Assembly (NCBI RefSeq): GCF_000282095.2
Contig: NZ_AKKC02000005.1
Span: 186,001 to 250,000 of the forward strand
Source: Rhizobium sp. CF080
GTDB lineage: Bacteria; Pseudomonadota; Alphaproteobacteria; Rhizobiales; Rhizobiaceae
Length of the DNA: 64,000 bases
Direction: 5' to 3'
The first letter of the stretch is position 1. Every line of letters begins with the position of its first letter. A program made the translations under genes and the position numbers. Of this stretch, positions 9,147 to 17,425 are shown piece by piece. The notes below the pieces were generated by a model. The model was not told the DNA's origin. It was given only the letters and a program-made list of their open reading frames with translations, and ran no database searches.

Positions 9147-9172
9147 CAGATATAACCTGAGACGCATATCTG
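9147..9172. promoter_or_regulatory. Dyad operator between binding-protein operon and lysR
   Basis: Perfect seven-base inverted arms CAGATAT and ATATCTG are separated by 12 bases. The site lies between the divergent genes starting at 9061 (minus) and 9195 (plus), just upstream of the LysR start, where LysR-type activators usually bind and autoregulate. The dyad is directly visible; its function is inferred. Confidence 0.55.
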
Positions 9173-9194
9173 ATGGGCAGCAGGAGGCGACACG

Positions 9195-10112
9195 ATGAAC
9201 CTGCGGAAGTGGGAATATTTCCTGAAGGCAGCCGAGTTCGGCAACCTGTCGCGGGTCGCCGAAAAGCTGGATATTTCGCAGCCGGCGCTGAGCCGCCAGA
9301 TTTCCGCTCTGGAGCAGGAGATCGGCACGGCGCTGTTCCACCGCACCGGCCGCGGCCTTACGTTGACACCCGCCGGCGAGATCTTCCGGGTCAGGGCCGA
9401 CGCGATCATGGAGGAGATCGAGCGGGTTCCGGAGGAGGTCATGCATGCCGCCGAAACACCGTCCGGACGGCTTGCCTTCGGCGCGCCGCGCTTCATGGGA
9501 CGCGTGCTGACCGGCGAACTGGTGGCAAGCTATGTCGAGGCCTTTCCGCATGTTAGGCTTCGCGTGCGAGGCGCCCATTCCTTCCAGCTTCGCGAGGCGA
9601 TCTTCTTCCGCGATATCGATATCGGCATCCTGGCCGCGCCGCTGACGGAGCCGGATCTGCACACCGAACCCCTGCTGCAGGAACAGCTCTATCTGGTCGG
9701 ACCGGCCGGCAGCGATCTTTCCCCCGAGCGGCCGCTGACGCTCGACATGGTGGCCGACCGGCCGCTGATCCTCACACCGCGCCCCGATGGCCTGCGGACG
9801 TTGATCGAAACGGAATTCGCCCGCATCGGCCGCCGCGCCAGGGTCGCGGTGGAGACCGAATATGCGCCGATGGACGACCTCATTCGCCGCAGGGTGGGGT
9901 TTACGATCATGCCCTTCTGCGGGATGGTCAATTCACCGCTCACCCAGCTCGCCTGGGCCCCGATCGCGGGGCTTTCCGTGACCTGGCTTATCGCACTGCT
10001 GCAGAATTCCGAGCGGTCGCTTGCCGCCAGGCGCTTCGTGGAAATGCTACTGGCCTCCACGAAGGAGAACATCAGGTCGGGCCGCTGGGAAGCGACGTAT
10101 CTCGGCAAGTGA
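9195..10112 (+). CDS. LysR family transcriptional regulator
   Basis: A 305-residue LTTR with an N-terminal winged helix (about 1-60: NLSRVAEKLDISQPALSRQISALEQEIGTALFHRTGRGLTLT) and a periplasmic-binding-like effector domain. Unlike the two other LysR proteins in the window it has the standard QPALSRQI recognition helix. ATG 9195 follows AGGAGG. Divergent from the ABC/ThDP/ALDH operon, it is the probable activator; the effector is likely a pathway substrate or intermediate. Confidence 0.9.
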   Translation: MNLRKWEYFLKAAEFGNLSRVAEKLDISQPALSRQISALEQEIGTALFHRTGRGLTLTPAGEIFRVRADAIMEEIERVPEEVMHAAETPSGRLAFGAPRFMGRVLTGELVASYVEAFPHVRLRVRGAHSFQLREAIFFRDIDIGILAAPLTEPDLHTEPLLQEQLYLVGPAGSDLSPERPLTLDMVADRPLILTPRPDGLRTLIETEFARIGRRARVAVETEYAPMDDLIRRRVGFTIMPFCGMVNSPLTQLAWAPIAGLSVTWLIALLQNSERSLAARRFVEMLLASTKENIRSGRWEATYLGK

Positions 10113-10200
10113 TTTGGGGCCCGGCCTGTTCGGGCAAGGTTGTCGCTGCCGGCCCCCGGTCGTAACAGGTTCCGAAAATCGAACTGCCTGTCTGGATACC

Positions 10201-11115
10201 ATGGACCTCGAACCGAGACTGCTTCGCTATCTGCTTGCCATCGACCGCGCCGGGTCTTTCCAGAAGGCCGCCGAGGCGCTCGGCATCTCTCAGCCGGCCC
10301 TGTCGGTCAGCATCGCGCGGCTCGAAGACATTACACGCATGCATCTCGTCGACCGCGGCCGATACGGCGCCATCCTGACGGATACGGGGAGGATCCTGAT
10401 ACGGCATGCCGAAAGTATCGAGGCCATCCTGCAGCTCGCCCGGAAGGAACTCGAAGCGCGGCGGCGCGGCGCGGAGGGGCCCTTGCGTGTCGGCGGAACA
10501 CCCCTTGCGACGGGCAGCATCCTTCCCCGCGTCATCGCCCAGGTCCTCAATGAGAGCGGCAATGCGGCCGTGACTGTCACCGAAGGCACCGACGAAGAGC
10601 TCATGGAGCGGCTTCTCACGCATGAACTCGATCTGATCGTCTCCAATGTCGGGCAGAGGCCGACACCCGAAGGCGTGGAGGAAATTCCGCTTTTCACCGC
10701 CCGTTCCGTTATCGTGGTTAGGGCGGGACATCCGCTGGCGGGCAGGGACAAGGTTTCGCTTGTCGATCTGAGCGGCTCTACCTGGGTGATGCCGCCGCCC
10801 GGCGGTGCCTTCCGCAAGCAGATCGAGGCCCTGTTCACGACCAACGGCGTACCCTTCCCGGCCAATCTCGTCGAGGCGGCACCTTTCAGTGTGCTGAAGG
10901 CAATCGTCGAGCGATCCGACGGCGTCAGCATTCTCTCCGACCAGTTTCTGCGGGACGAAATCCGGCGCGGCATACTGACCGCAATTCCCTTGGTGGAGCA
11001 TATCGCCACGCGACAGTTCGCGATGCAGAAAATCGCGGATCGGCAGCTCAATCTGCTCGGACAGCGTTTCGTCTCTGCCGCAAGAGATCTGTCCACGGGA
11101 ACCGACGAGGAATGA
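10201..11115 (+). CDS. LysR family transcriptional regulator (QPALSVSI subgroup)
   Basis: A 304-residue LTTR. The HTH (about 15-40) reads QKAAEALGISQPALSVSIARLED. The effector domain contains RVGGTPLATGSILPR and NLVEAAPFSVLKAIVERSDGVSILSDQ, which are nearly the same in the LysR protein at 17426-18349, so the two are paralogues. ATG 10201 gives the family length; an in-frame upstream extension has no family similarity. It lies just upstream of the carbohydrate importer and probably controls it, an unusual pairing since LacI or ROK regulators are commoner for such importers. Confidence 0.88.
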   Translation: MDLEPRLLRYLLAIDRAGSFQKAAEALGISQPALSVSIARLEDITRMHLVDRGRYGAILTDTGRILIRHAESIEAILQLARKELEARRRGAEGPLRVGGTPLATGSILPRVIAQVLNESGNAAVTVTEGTDEELMERLLTHELDLIVSNVGQRPTPEGVEEIPLFTARSVIVVRAGHPLAGRDKVSLVDLSGSTWVMPPPGGAFRKQIEALFTTNGVPFPANLVEAAPFSVLKAIVERSDGVSILSDQFLRDEIRRGILTAIPLVEHIATRQFAMQKIADRQLNLLGQRFVSAARDLSTGTDEE

Positions 11116-11166
11116 AATGCAAGTCAAGGGGATAGGCCCCGGAACCGCTGTCGGAGCGGCGATATA

Positions 11167-11183
11167 TATAATCTGAGATTATA
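11167..11183. promoter_or_regulatory. 17-bp palindrome upstream of carbohydrate ABC operon
   Basis: TATAATCTGAGATTATA is a perfect palindrome around a central G. It lies 51 bases after the second lysR gene and 82 before the binding-protein start. It resembles LysR-type T-N11-A dyads and overlaps possible -10 sequence. The palindrome is seen; the regulator assignment is inferred. Confidence 0.5.
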
Positions 11184-11193
11184 ATCATTGCCG

Positions 11194-11217
11194 ATTCCAT
11201 TATTTGACGAATGGAAT
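11194..11217. promoter_or_regulatory. Second inverted repeat in the carbohydrate operon leader
   Basis: Arms ATTCCAT and ATGGAAT (seven bases, perfect) flank a ten-base spacer, 11 bases after the previous palindrome. It could be a second regulator half-site pair or a hairpin in the mRNA leader of the binding-protein gene. Function not determinable from sequence alone. Confidence 0.35.
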
Positions 11218-11264
11218 ATGGCGGCGATAGGGTTCCTCCCGGAATTCAGGAGGAGGGAGCCACG

Positions 11265-12500
11265 TTGATTTCCAAATTGCTTCTCGCAGCGACCACCGCC
11301 ACGGCACTCTGCTTCGCAGCATACGCGAATGCACAGGAAGTTAAGGGCGAAGTGATCCACCAATGGACTTCGGCCGCCGAATCCGCTGGCGTCAAGGTTC
11401 TCGCCCAGAAGTTCACCGAACTCGGTGGCACATGGATCGACAACGCCATTTCCGGCGGCCCGAACGCCCGTTCGACGGCAGTCAATCGCGTCGTCGGCGG
11501 CAATCCGCCGGCTGCCATGCTTTTCAACACCGGCGCCCAGTTCGTGGAACTGCAGGACAACGGCCTGCTGCGTGACCTGACGGACACGGCGAAGGCCGAC
11601 AACTGGCAGAACAAGATGCCGGCGGCGCTGCTGAACTCGGGCGTCGTCGACGGCGAGATCTGGGCACTTCCGATCTCCGGCAACGGCGCCAACTGGTTCT
11701 GGTTCAACAAGCCGATCCTCGACAAGATCGGCGTCGCCAAGCCGAAGAACTGGGACGAGGTCTTTGCTGCGCTCGACAAGGCCAAGGCCGCGGGGCTGAC
11801 GCCCTTTGCGCCCTCCGGCGAGCCTCGCTGGCAGCGGCTGATGTTCAATGCCGTCGTTCTGGCTGTCGCAGGACGCGATACCTATGACGCCGTCATCTAC
11901 AAGCGCGACGCCTCCGCCGTCCGCGGCGAGAAGTTCAAGGCCGCCGTCAAGGTGTTCGAGAAACTCAGGGACTTTGCCGACGCGGGTACGCCTGGCCGTT
12001 CATGGCCGGACTCGACCAACCTCGTCATCTCGGGCAAGGCCCTGATGACGCAGGGCGGAACGTGGCTGAACGGCGCGTTCGCCGCCGCTGGCAAGACGGC
12101 CGGAACGGACTACGAGTGCGCGATCATCAACCCCGAACAGGGCATGGTCATCTCCGGCGACGTCTTCCTGTTCCCGGAGCCGAAGAATGCCGCGATGACC
12201 AAGGCGCAGGATCTGCTCCTCAAGGCCTTCGCCGACGTTCCGACCCAGACCGCGTTTGCGGTCGCGAACGGCACGATCCCGATCCTCAAGGGCGCGGACA
12301 CGTCCAAGCTCAACCCGTGCATCGCGGAAGCATCCCGCTTCTTCAACGATCCCAAGCTTTCCACCGGCAGCGACCAGATGATGTTCACGCCGGCGATTGT
12401 CGGCGCCGTCGAGGATGCCATTACCCGCTTCGCAAACAAGGGTGGCCTGACCGCCGAACAGTTCATCGAAGCCTATGCCAAGGGGCTCTCGGCGAGCTGA
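11265..12500 (+). CDS. Carbohydrate ABC transporter substrate-binding protein
   Basis: A 411-residue family 1 solute-binding protein. The signal peptide runs from LISKLLLAATTATALCFA to AYANA, cleaved before QEV. The sugar-binding fold shows WTSAAESAGVKVLAQKF and the SGNGANWFWFNKPILDKIGV segment typical of sugar-binding proteins. The start is TTG 11265: a strong AGGAGGGAG precedes it and the signal peptide begins there, whereas an ATG at 11211 adds 18 non-signal residues. First gene of the importer operon; probably binds an oligosaccharide or glucoside. Confidence 0.87.
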   Translation: MISKLLLAATTATALCFAAYANAQEVKGEVIHQWTSAAESAGVKVLAQKFTELGGTWIDNAISGGPNARSTAVNRVVGGNPPAAMLFNTGAQFVELQDNGLLRDLTDTAKADNWQNKMPAALLNSGVVDGEIWALPISGNGANWFWFNKPILDKIGVAKPKNWDEVFAALDKAKAAGLTPFAPSGEPRWQRLMFNAVVLAVAGRDTYDAVIYKRDASAVRGEKFKAAVKVFEKLRDFADAGTPGRSWPDSTNLVISGKALMTQGGTWLNGAFAAAGKTAGTDYECAIINPEQGMVISGDVFLFPEPKNAAMTKAQDLLLKAFADVPTQTAFAVANGTIPILKGADTSKLNPCIAEASRFFNDPKLSTGSDQMMFTPAIVGAVEDAITRFANKGGLTAEQFIEAYAKGLSAS

Positions 12501-12509
12501 TCCCAACAG

Positions 12510-12543
12510 TCCCGGGGAGTGCGCTACGTCGCCTCCCCCGGGA
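12510..12543 (+). promoter_or_regulatory. GC-rich intercistronic hairpin after binding-protein gene
   Basis: TCCCGGGGAG (12510-12519) pairs with CTCCCCCGGGA (12533-12543), a ten-base-pair stem with one bulged C and a 13-base loop. There is no T-run, so it is not a classic terminator. Such hairpins after binding-protein genes commonly protect the upstream mRNA and lower permease expression. It also argues against the GTG at 12519 as the permease start. Confidence 0.55.
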
Positions 12544-12569
12544 TATCCAGATATTCGGAGTTTCCATTC

Positions 12570-13445
12570 GTGTTCGTGAGGTCGCCTTCAAGCAGTCGCC
12601 TTCAGGCGGCCCTGACGCTCGCTCCCGTGGCATTCATCGTGCTGTCCGTTTATGTCGGGGGCGTGTTGTGGGCGGCGGGCATATCCTTCACCCGGTCCTC
12701 CATGCTGCCGAACTACAGGTTCGCCGGCCTCACCCAGTACATAAACCTGTTTTCGAATGCCCGCTGGCAGGTCTCGCTGTGCAACATGGCGCTGTTCGCC
12801 GCGATCTTCATTCCGATCACGCTGTTGATCGGCTATTCGATTGCCGCGATGATCAATCGCGGCGTTCGCGGCGAAAATGCGCTCAGGACGATCTATCTCT
12901 ACCCGTTTGCCATGTCCTTCATCGTCACCGGCCTGGTTTGGCGCTGGCTGCTCGATCCGAGCTTCGGTATTGCCGACGTGGCGCGCAAACTCGGTTTCGA
13001 GAATGCCTCGTTCGACTGGATCGTCAACGCGGACATGGCGATCTTCACGATCATCATCGCAGCGATCTGGCATTCCTCGGGTCTGGTCATGGTCGTCCTG
13101 CTCGCGGGCCTGCGCGGTGTCGATGACGACCTGTGGAAGGCGATCCGCATAGAGGGCATTCCTGCCTGGAAGGCACATCTCTACATCATCATGCCAAGCA
13201 TCGGCGCAAGCATCGCGACGGCTCTGGTGTTGATGTCGCTTACCGTCGTGCGCCTGTTCGATGTGGTGGTCGCGATGACCGGAGGCGGACCAGGCATCGC
13301 AACCGACGTGCCCGCCAAGTTCATCATCGATCACATGTTCGAACGCCAGCAGGTCGGCCTCGCCTCTGCCGCTGCGACGACGCTGCTGCTTCTCGTCCTG
13401 GCCGTCGCCGTGCCGCTTCTCATTCTCAAGAACCGCCGCAAGTGA
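12570..13445 (+). CDS. Carbohydrate ABC transporter permease, MalF/UgpA type
   Basis: A 291-residue inner-membrane permease with six hydrophobic spans. The EAA loop reads LWKAIRIEGIPAWKAHLYIIMPSIG. The start chosen is GTG 12570, nine bases after CGGAG; a GTG at 12519 is open but lies inside the intercistronic hairpin with no ribosome site. It pairs with the 13454 permease, nine bases downstream. Confidence 0.86.
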   Translation: MFVRSPSSSRLQAALTLAPVAFIVLSVYVGGVLWAAGISFTRSSMLPNYRFAGLTQYINLFSNARWQVSLCNMALFAAIFIPITLLIGYSIAAMINRGVRGENALRTIYLYPFAMSFIVTGLVWRWLLDPSFGIADVARKLGFENASFDWIVNADMAIFTIIIAAIWHSSGLVMVVLLAGLRGVDDDLWKAIRIEGIPAWKAHLYIIMPSIGASIATALVLMSLTVVRLFDVVVAMTGGGPGIATDVPAKFIIDHMFERQQVGLASAAATTLLLLVLAVAVPLLILKNRRK

Positions 13446-13453
13446 GGCGCACG

Positions 13454-14347
13454 ATGAGCCCTGCAAACACTCACGCTCCCGTCCGCCGCAATGCCCTCGC
13501 AGCGCCGCTTTCCCGCATGCTGGTCTATCTGCTGCTGATCGTCACCGCCATCGTGGCGCTGGTGCCGCTCTACGTCATGATCGTCACGGCGTTCAAGTCG
13601 ATGGAGGAGATCCGTTCGGGCACGCTTCTCTCCCTGCCGCATTCGTTCGGCTTCGAGCACTGGTGGAAGGCCTGGAACTCGGCCTGCACCGGCCTGCGCT
13701 GCGAAGGCCTGAAGGTCGGCTTCGTTAATTCCTTCCTGATCACCGTTCCGAGCGTGGTGCTGGCGATCGCCGCCGGCGCGGTGACCGGTTACGCACTGAG
13801 TTTCTGGCGGGTGCGGTTCGCCAACGTGTTGTTCACGGCGATGCTGATCGGCGGGTTCTTCCCCTACCAGGTGCTGATCTATCCGCTGGTGCGCATCACC
13901 TCGACCATCGGCCTGTTCAATTCGCTCGCCGGCGTGATCTTCGTGCATGTCGTATTCGCGCTGCCGGTCGTGACGCTGCTGTTCCGCAACTATTTCGCCT
14001 CGATCCCGATCGATCTTTTCAAGGCTGCGCGTGTCGATGGCGCAGGCTACTGGCGGTTCTTCTTCTCGATCCTGCTACCCATGTCGGTTCCGATGATCGC
14101 CGTCGCCGGCATCCTTCAGGTCACCTTCATCTGGAACGACTATATCGTCGGTCTCGTCTTCGGCGGCATCAACTATGCGCCGATGACCGTCCAGCTTAAC
14201 AACATCGTGCACTCCACCTACGGGGAGCGGGAGTACAACGTGGAGATGGCGGCGACGCTGCTCACCTCGATCATCCCCCTTCTCGTCTACTTCACGTCGG
14301 GCCGCTGGTTTGTTCGCGGCGTGGCGTCCGGCGCCGTGAAAGGCTAA
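13454..14347 (+). CDS. Carbohydrate ABC transporter permease, MalG/UgpE type
   Basis: A 297-residue permease with an N-terminal membrane helix (about 22-45), further spans, and the EAA loop IPIDLFKAARVDGAGYWRFFFSILLPMS. A characteristic FIWNDYIVGLVF segment follows. The ATG lies eight bases after the previous stop and the gene ends two bases before the ATPase start, so it is translationally coupled. A longer in-frame open stretch upstream overlaps the first permease gene and is discarded. Confidence 0.88.
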   Translation: MSPANTHAPVRRNALAAPLSRMLVYLLLIVTAIVALVPLYVMIVTAFKSMEEIRSGTLLSLPHSFGFEHWWKAWNSACTGLRCEGLKVGFVNSFLITVPSVVLAIAAGAVTGYALSFWRVRFANVLFTAMLIGGFFPYQVLIYPLVRITSTIGLFNSLAGVIFVHVVFALPVVTLLFRNYFASIPIDLFKAARVDGAGYWRFFFSILLPMSVPMIAVAGILQVTFIWNDYIVGLVFGGINYAPMTVQLNNIVHSTYGEREYNVEMAATLLTSIIPLLVYFTSGRWFVRGVASGAVKG

Positions 14348-14349
14348 TC

Positions 14350-15417
14350 ATGACAGGCGTACAGCTTCGTAACCTCGGAATCCGCTACGGGCAGGTTGAG
14401 GTGCTGAGAGGCATTGACCTCGACATTCCCGCTTCGGAATTCATCGTGCTGCTCGGACCTTCCGGTTGCGGCAAGTCCACGCTCCTGAACGCCATCGCGG
14501 GCCTTCAGGATGTCGCCGAAGGGCAGATCCTGATCGGCCGACACGACATGACCAATGTCGAACCGAAGAACCGCGGCATAGCCATGGTCTTCCAGTCCTA
14601 TGCGCTCTATCCGCGCATGAGCGTGCGCGGCAATCTCAGCTTCGGCCTCAAGGTGGCCAAGGTTGCCGGGCCGGAGATCGAAAAGCGCGTCGCGCATGTA
14701 GCGAAAATGCTGCAGATCGAGCCGTTGCTCGACCGCAAGCCATCCGAACTGTCCGGCGGCCAGCGCCAGCGCGTGGCGATCGGCCGTGCCGTGGTGCGCG
14801 ATGCCGGCGTCTTCCTGTTCGACGAGCCGCTCTCCAACCTCGACGCCCAGCTTCGCTCGGACCTGCGCGTCGAGATCAAGCGGCTTCACCAGCGTCTCCG
14901 ATCAACCATGATCTACGTCACCCACGACCAGATCGAGGCGATGACGCTGGCGGACCGCATCGTGGTGATGAAGGACCGCATCATCCAGCAGCAGGGCACG
15001 CCGGACGAAATCTACAACAGGCCCGCGAACACGTTCGTGGCCCGCTTCGTGGGCTCGCCCGCCATGAATTTCCTGGACGGCACGATCAAGGGCGGCGATG
15101 CGGTCGTCGACGGACAGGCCGTGCCCATCGCCGCTGCCCTCTCCCTGCCGCTCGCGGACGGACGAAAGGTCATCGTCGGCATCCGTCCGGAGGACATGGC
15201 GATCCACGCAGATGACACCGGTTCCGGCCTGACGGTCGAGGTCGATGTCGTCGAGCCGATGGGGCCGGAAAAGCTCGTCTGGTGCAAACGGGGCGATATC
15301 GGCCTTTCCGTCAAGGCGCCCTCCTCGGCCACGGTGAGACCGGGCGACCGCGTCCAGCTCGGCCTCGCGGAGAAAAAGCTCCACATCTTCGACAAGGAAA
15401 CTGGAAAGCGCATCTGA
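14350..15417 (+). CDS. Carbohydrate importer ATPase, MsmK/UgpC/MalK type
   Basis: A 355-residue ATPase with Walker A GPSGCGKST, Q-loop FQSYALYPRM, signature LSGGQRQRV, Walker B FLFDEPLSNLDAQLR and H-loop YVTHDQIEA. The C-terminal (about 235-355) OB/TOBE regulatory domain is typical of CUT1 importers, with the VGIRPEDM motif. Its stop overlaps the glycosidase start (TGATG). Confidence 0.9.
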   Translation: MTGVQLRNLGIRYGQVEVLRGIDLDIPASEFIVLLGPSGCGKSTLLNAIAGLQDVAEGQILIGRHDMTNVEPKNRGIAMVFQSYALYPRMSVRGNLSFGLKVAKVAGPEIEKRVAHVAKMLQIEPLLDRKPSELSGGQRQRVAIGRAVVRDAGVFLFDEPLSNLDAQLRSDLRVEIKRLHQRLRSTMIYVTHDQIEAMTLADRIVVMKDRIIQQQGTPDEIYNRPANTFVARFVGSPAMNFLDGTIKGGDAVVDGQAVPIAAALSLPLADGRKVIVGIRPEDMAIHADDTGSGLTVEVDVVEPMGPEKLVWCKRGDIGLSVKAPSSATVRPGDRVQLGLAEKKLHIFDKETGKRI

Positions 15418-17132
15418 TGACCGGACATATTCTGAAGAAGCTTGCAGGTCATCCCTTCCATCTGGATGACGAAGCCCTTGCCTGGGTCCAGTCGACCTTC
15501 GACAAACTGTCGCTGGACGAAAAGCTCGGCCAGATCGTGCTGCCGCTCTGCCGCGACCTGTCCACTGAAAGCCTTTCCGTCCCGCTCTCGCGCCGTGTCG
15601 GCGGCGTCCACCGCATGCCGTCGCGCTCCGAGCAGGAACTCCGTGCAAGCGCCGACTTCCTCCAGTCTCGCACCGCTATCCCGCTGCTGATGACCTGCGA
15701 TATCGAGTTCTCCGAGAAGAGCAGCGTCGCGGCGGGCACTCCCTACCCCAACCAAATGACGATCGCCGCCACGGGCGATCCCGAACAGGCGCGCCGCATG
15801 GGCGTCGTCGCAGGCAGCGAGGGTGGTTACCTCGGCTTCAACATCTCCTGGACGCCCGTCGCGGACCTTGCCGTCAACTTCCGCTCCAACGTGGTCAACA
15901 CCCGCTCCTTCGGTTCGGACGTGGCGACCGTCATGGCGATGACGACCGCCTATCAGGAAGGCGCGCGCTCGGCGGGCTTCGCAAGCTCGATCAAGCACTG
16001 GCCCGGCGACGGGCTCGACGACCGCGACCAGCATTTTGCGACCACCCACAATACGATGTCGATGGAGGAGTGGCGGGACAGCTTCGGCAAGATCTATGCC
16101 GACGCCATTGCCAAAGGCGTGCAGGTCGTGATGTCGGGTCATATCACTCTGCCCGCCTATACCGCTGAACTCGGATCATCGGCGCGCAGCCCAGCGCATA
16201 TGCCGGCAACTCTGAACTTCGACCTGAGTACGACGCTGCTGCGGCACGAACTCGGTTTTAATGGTCTGGTCGTGTCCGACGCGACAGGCATGGTCGGCTT
16301 CAATGCCCGCGGCGACCGGCGCGATCTCGTGCCGCTTTGCATCGCCGCCGGCTGCGACATCCTTCTGTTTCCGGACGACCTCGACGAAGACCTAGACTAC
16401 TTGAAGGAAGGGCTCGAAAACGGTGCCCTGACGCAGGAACGGGTCGACGAAGCCGTCTTGCGTGTCCTCGCCCTCAAGGCGTCGATGAAACTTCACCAGA
16501 CCGGCGGCCATCCGCCGGCCGAGGCCGTTCGCTCCCGGTTGCTGGGCGGTGCGAAACGCGCCGCTTGGTCTAGTGCAGCGGCCGAAGCCGGTATTACGTT
16601 GGTCAAAGACACGCAGGCGTTACTGCCGCTCGATCTCGACCGGCACAAGCGCATTCTCCTGGCGCAACTCGACAGCCGGATGAGCCCGTCCGGTCCCTTG
16701 CCGCAGTTGCAGGTAGCCGATCACTTACGCGACCGAGGCTTTGAGGTAACGCTTTATCGCAAAGGTGACGCAATCGATCCGACGGCTCATGATATTGGAA
16801 TGTACCTGATGGCGGAGGAAGGTGTGTCGGCCAAGGAGAACCTCGGGCCGCGCTGGGAAGAGCTCCATGGTCTCTTCCCGCATTCGATGGAACGGCTCTG
16901 GGCCTATCTTCCGACGGTTTATGTCTCGCTCGGCACGCCCTTTCTGCTCTACCACATGCCGGAATGCAGAACCTTTGTGAACGGTTATGCCGCCGTCCAG
17001 CCGGTGCAGCAGGCGCTCGTCAAGGCATTGCTCGGCGAAATCCCCTTCGCGGGTACAAGTCCGGTCGACGTAACCTGCGGTTTGGCCGAAGTATTTTTCC
17101 AGCGCGGCTGCCATGATTACAGCGGAGGATGA
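15417..17132 (+). CDS. Glycoside hydrolase family 3 (NagZ-like beta-glycosidase)
   Basis: A 571-residue cytoplasmic protein without a signal peptide. The GH3 TIM barrel covers about residues 25-360. It has the KHWPGDG motif (193-199, compare KHFPGHG in NagZ), a DQH loop that may match the NagZ Asp-His dyad, and the nucleophile Asp288 in VVSDATGM. The C-terminal part (about 390-571) resembles the GH3 C-terminal alpha/beta domain but is short. It is coupled to the importer ATPase by TGATG, so it probably cleaves the imported glycoside. Beta-N-acetylhexosaminidase or beta-glucosidase activity is possible. Confidence 0.82.
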   Translation: MTGHILKKLAGHPFHLDDEALAWVQSTFDKLSLDEKLGQIVLPLCRDLSTESLSVPLSRRVGGVHRMPSRSEQELRASADFLQSRTAIPLLMTCDIEFSEKSSVAAGTPYPNQMTIAATGDPEQARRMGVVAGSEGGYLGFNISWTPVADLAVNFRSNVVNTRSFGSDVATVMAMTTAYQEGARSAGFASSIKHWPGDGLDDRDQHFATTHNTMSMEEWRDSFGKIYADAIAKGVQVVMSGHITLPAYTAELGSSARSPAHMPATLNFDLSTTLLRHELGFNGLVVSDATGMVGFNARGDRRDLVPLCIAAGCDILLFPDDLDEDLDYLKEGLENGALTQERVDEAVLRVLALKASMKLHQTGGHPPAEAVRSRLLGGAKRAAWSSAAAEAGITLVKDTQALLPLDLDRHKRILLAQLDSRMSPSGPLPQLQVADHLRDRGFEVTLYRKGDAIDPTAHDIGMYLMAEEGVSAKENLGPRWEELHGLFPHSMERLWAYLPTVYVSLGTPFLLYHMPECRTFVNGYAAVQPVQQALVKALLGEIPFAGTSPVDVTCGLAEVFFQRGCHDYSGG

Positions 17133-17351
17133 ACGAATTGTTTCGTGAGGGGCCGATACACTCTGCTGGTCTAAGTTGTTACCCTGCTAATCCAACTCAA
17201 ATCGTGTGTTGCTCTGGATGGGATTTGAACTCACGCTCGATCGCGTTAGGTGAGATAGCCAGATACAATTTGGTCGCTCTATCTACCCTACTCGAGGCTC
17301 CCCCTGTGAAGTCGGTTCTTAAGTCGCTTGAATTCTGCCGGTGATTCAGGA

Positions 17352-17378
17352 GATTGAAAAATCGTGCGATTTTCAATC
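17352..17378. promoter_or_regulatory. Inverted repeat upstream of the third lysR gene
   Basis: GATTGAAAA (17352-17360) and TTTTCAATC (17370-17378) form a perfect nine-base dyad with a nine-base spacer, 48 bases before the LysR start. It could be an autoregulatory operator or a weak terminator for the glycosidase operon; no long T-run follows. The rest of the 293-base spacer after 17132 shows no gene. Confidence 0.4.
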
Positions 17379-17425
17379 CTCAACTGTGTATTCATCAAAG
17401 GTGAATTCCATCAGGACGCCCAACT

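Noticed and set aside
7916..9160. Plus-strand open frame of 414 codons
   Set aside because: Lies antisense to the binding-protein gene with signal peptide and strong ribosome site; no domain recognised.
12519..12569. GTG 12519 as start of the MalF-type permease
   Set aside because: It lies in a strong intercistronic hairpin and lacks a spaced ribosome site; GTG 12570 behind CGGAG is better.
17205..17300. tRNA-like sequence on the minus strand (GGGATTTGAAC resembling a T-loop complement)
   Set aside because: I could not fold an acceptor stem or anticodon arm around it, so I do not call a tRNA or attachment site.
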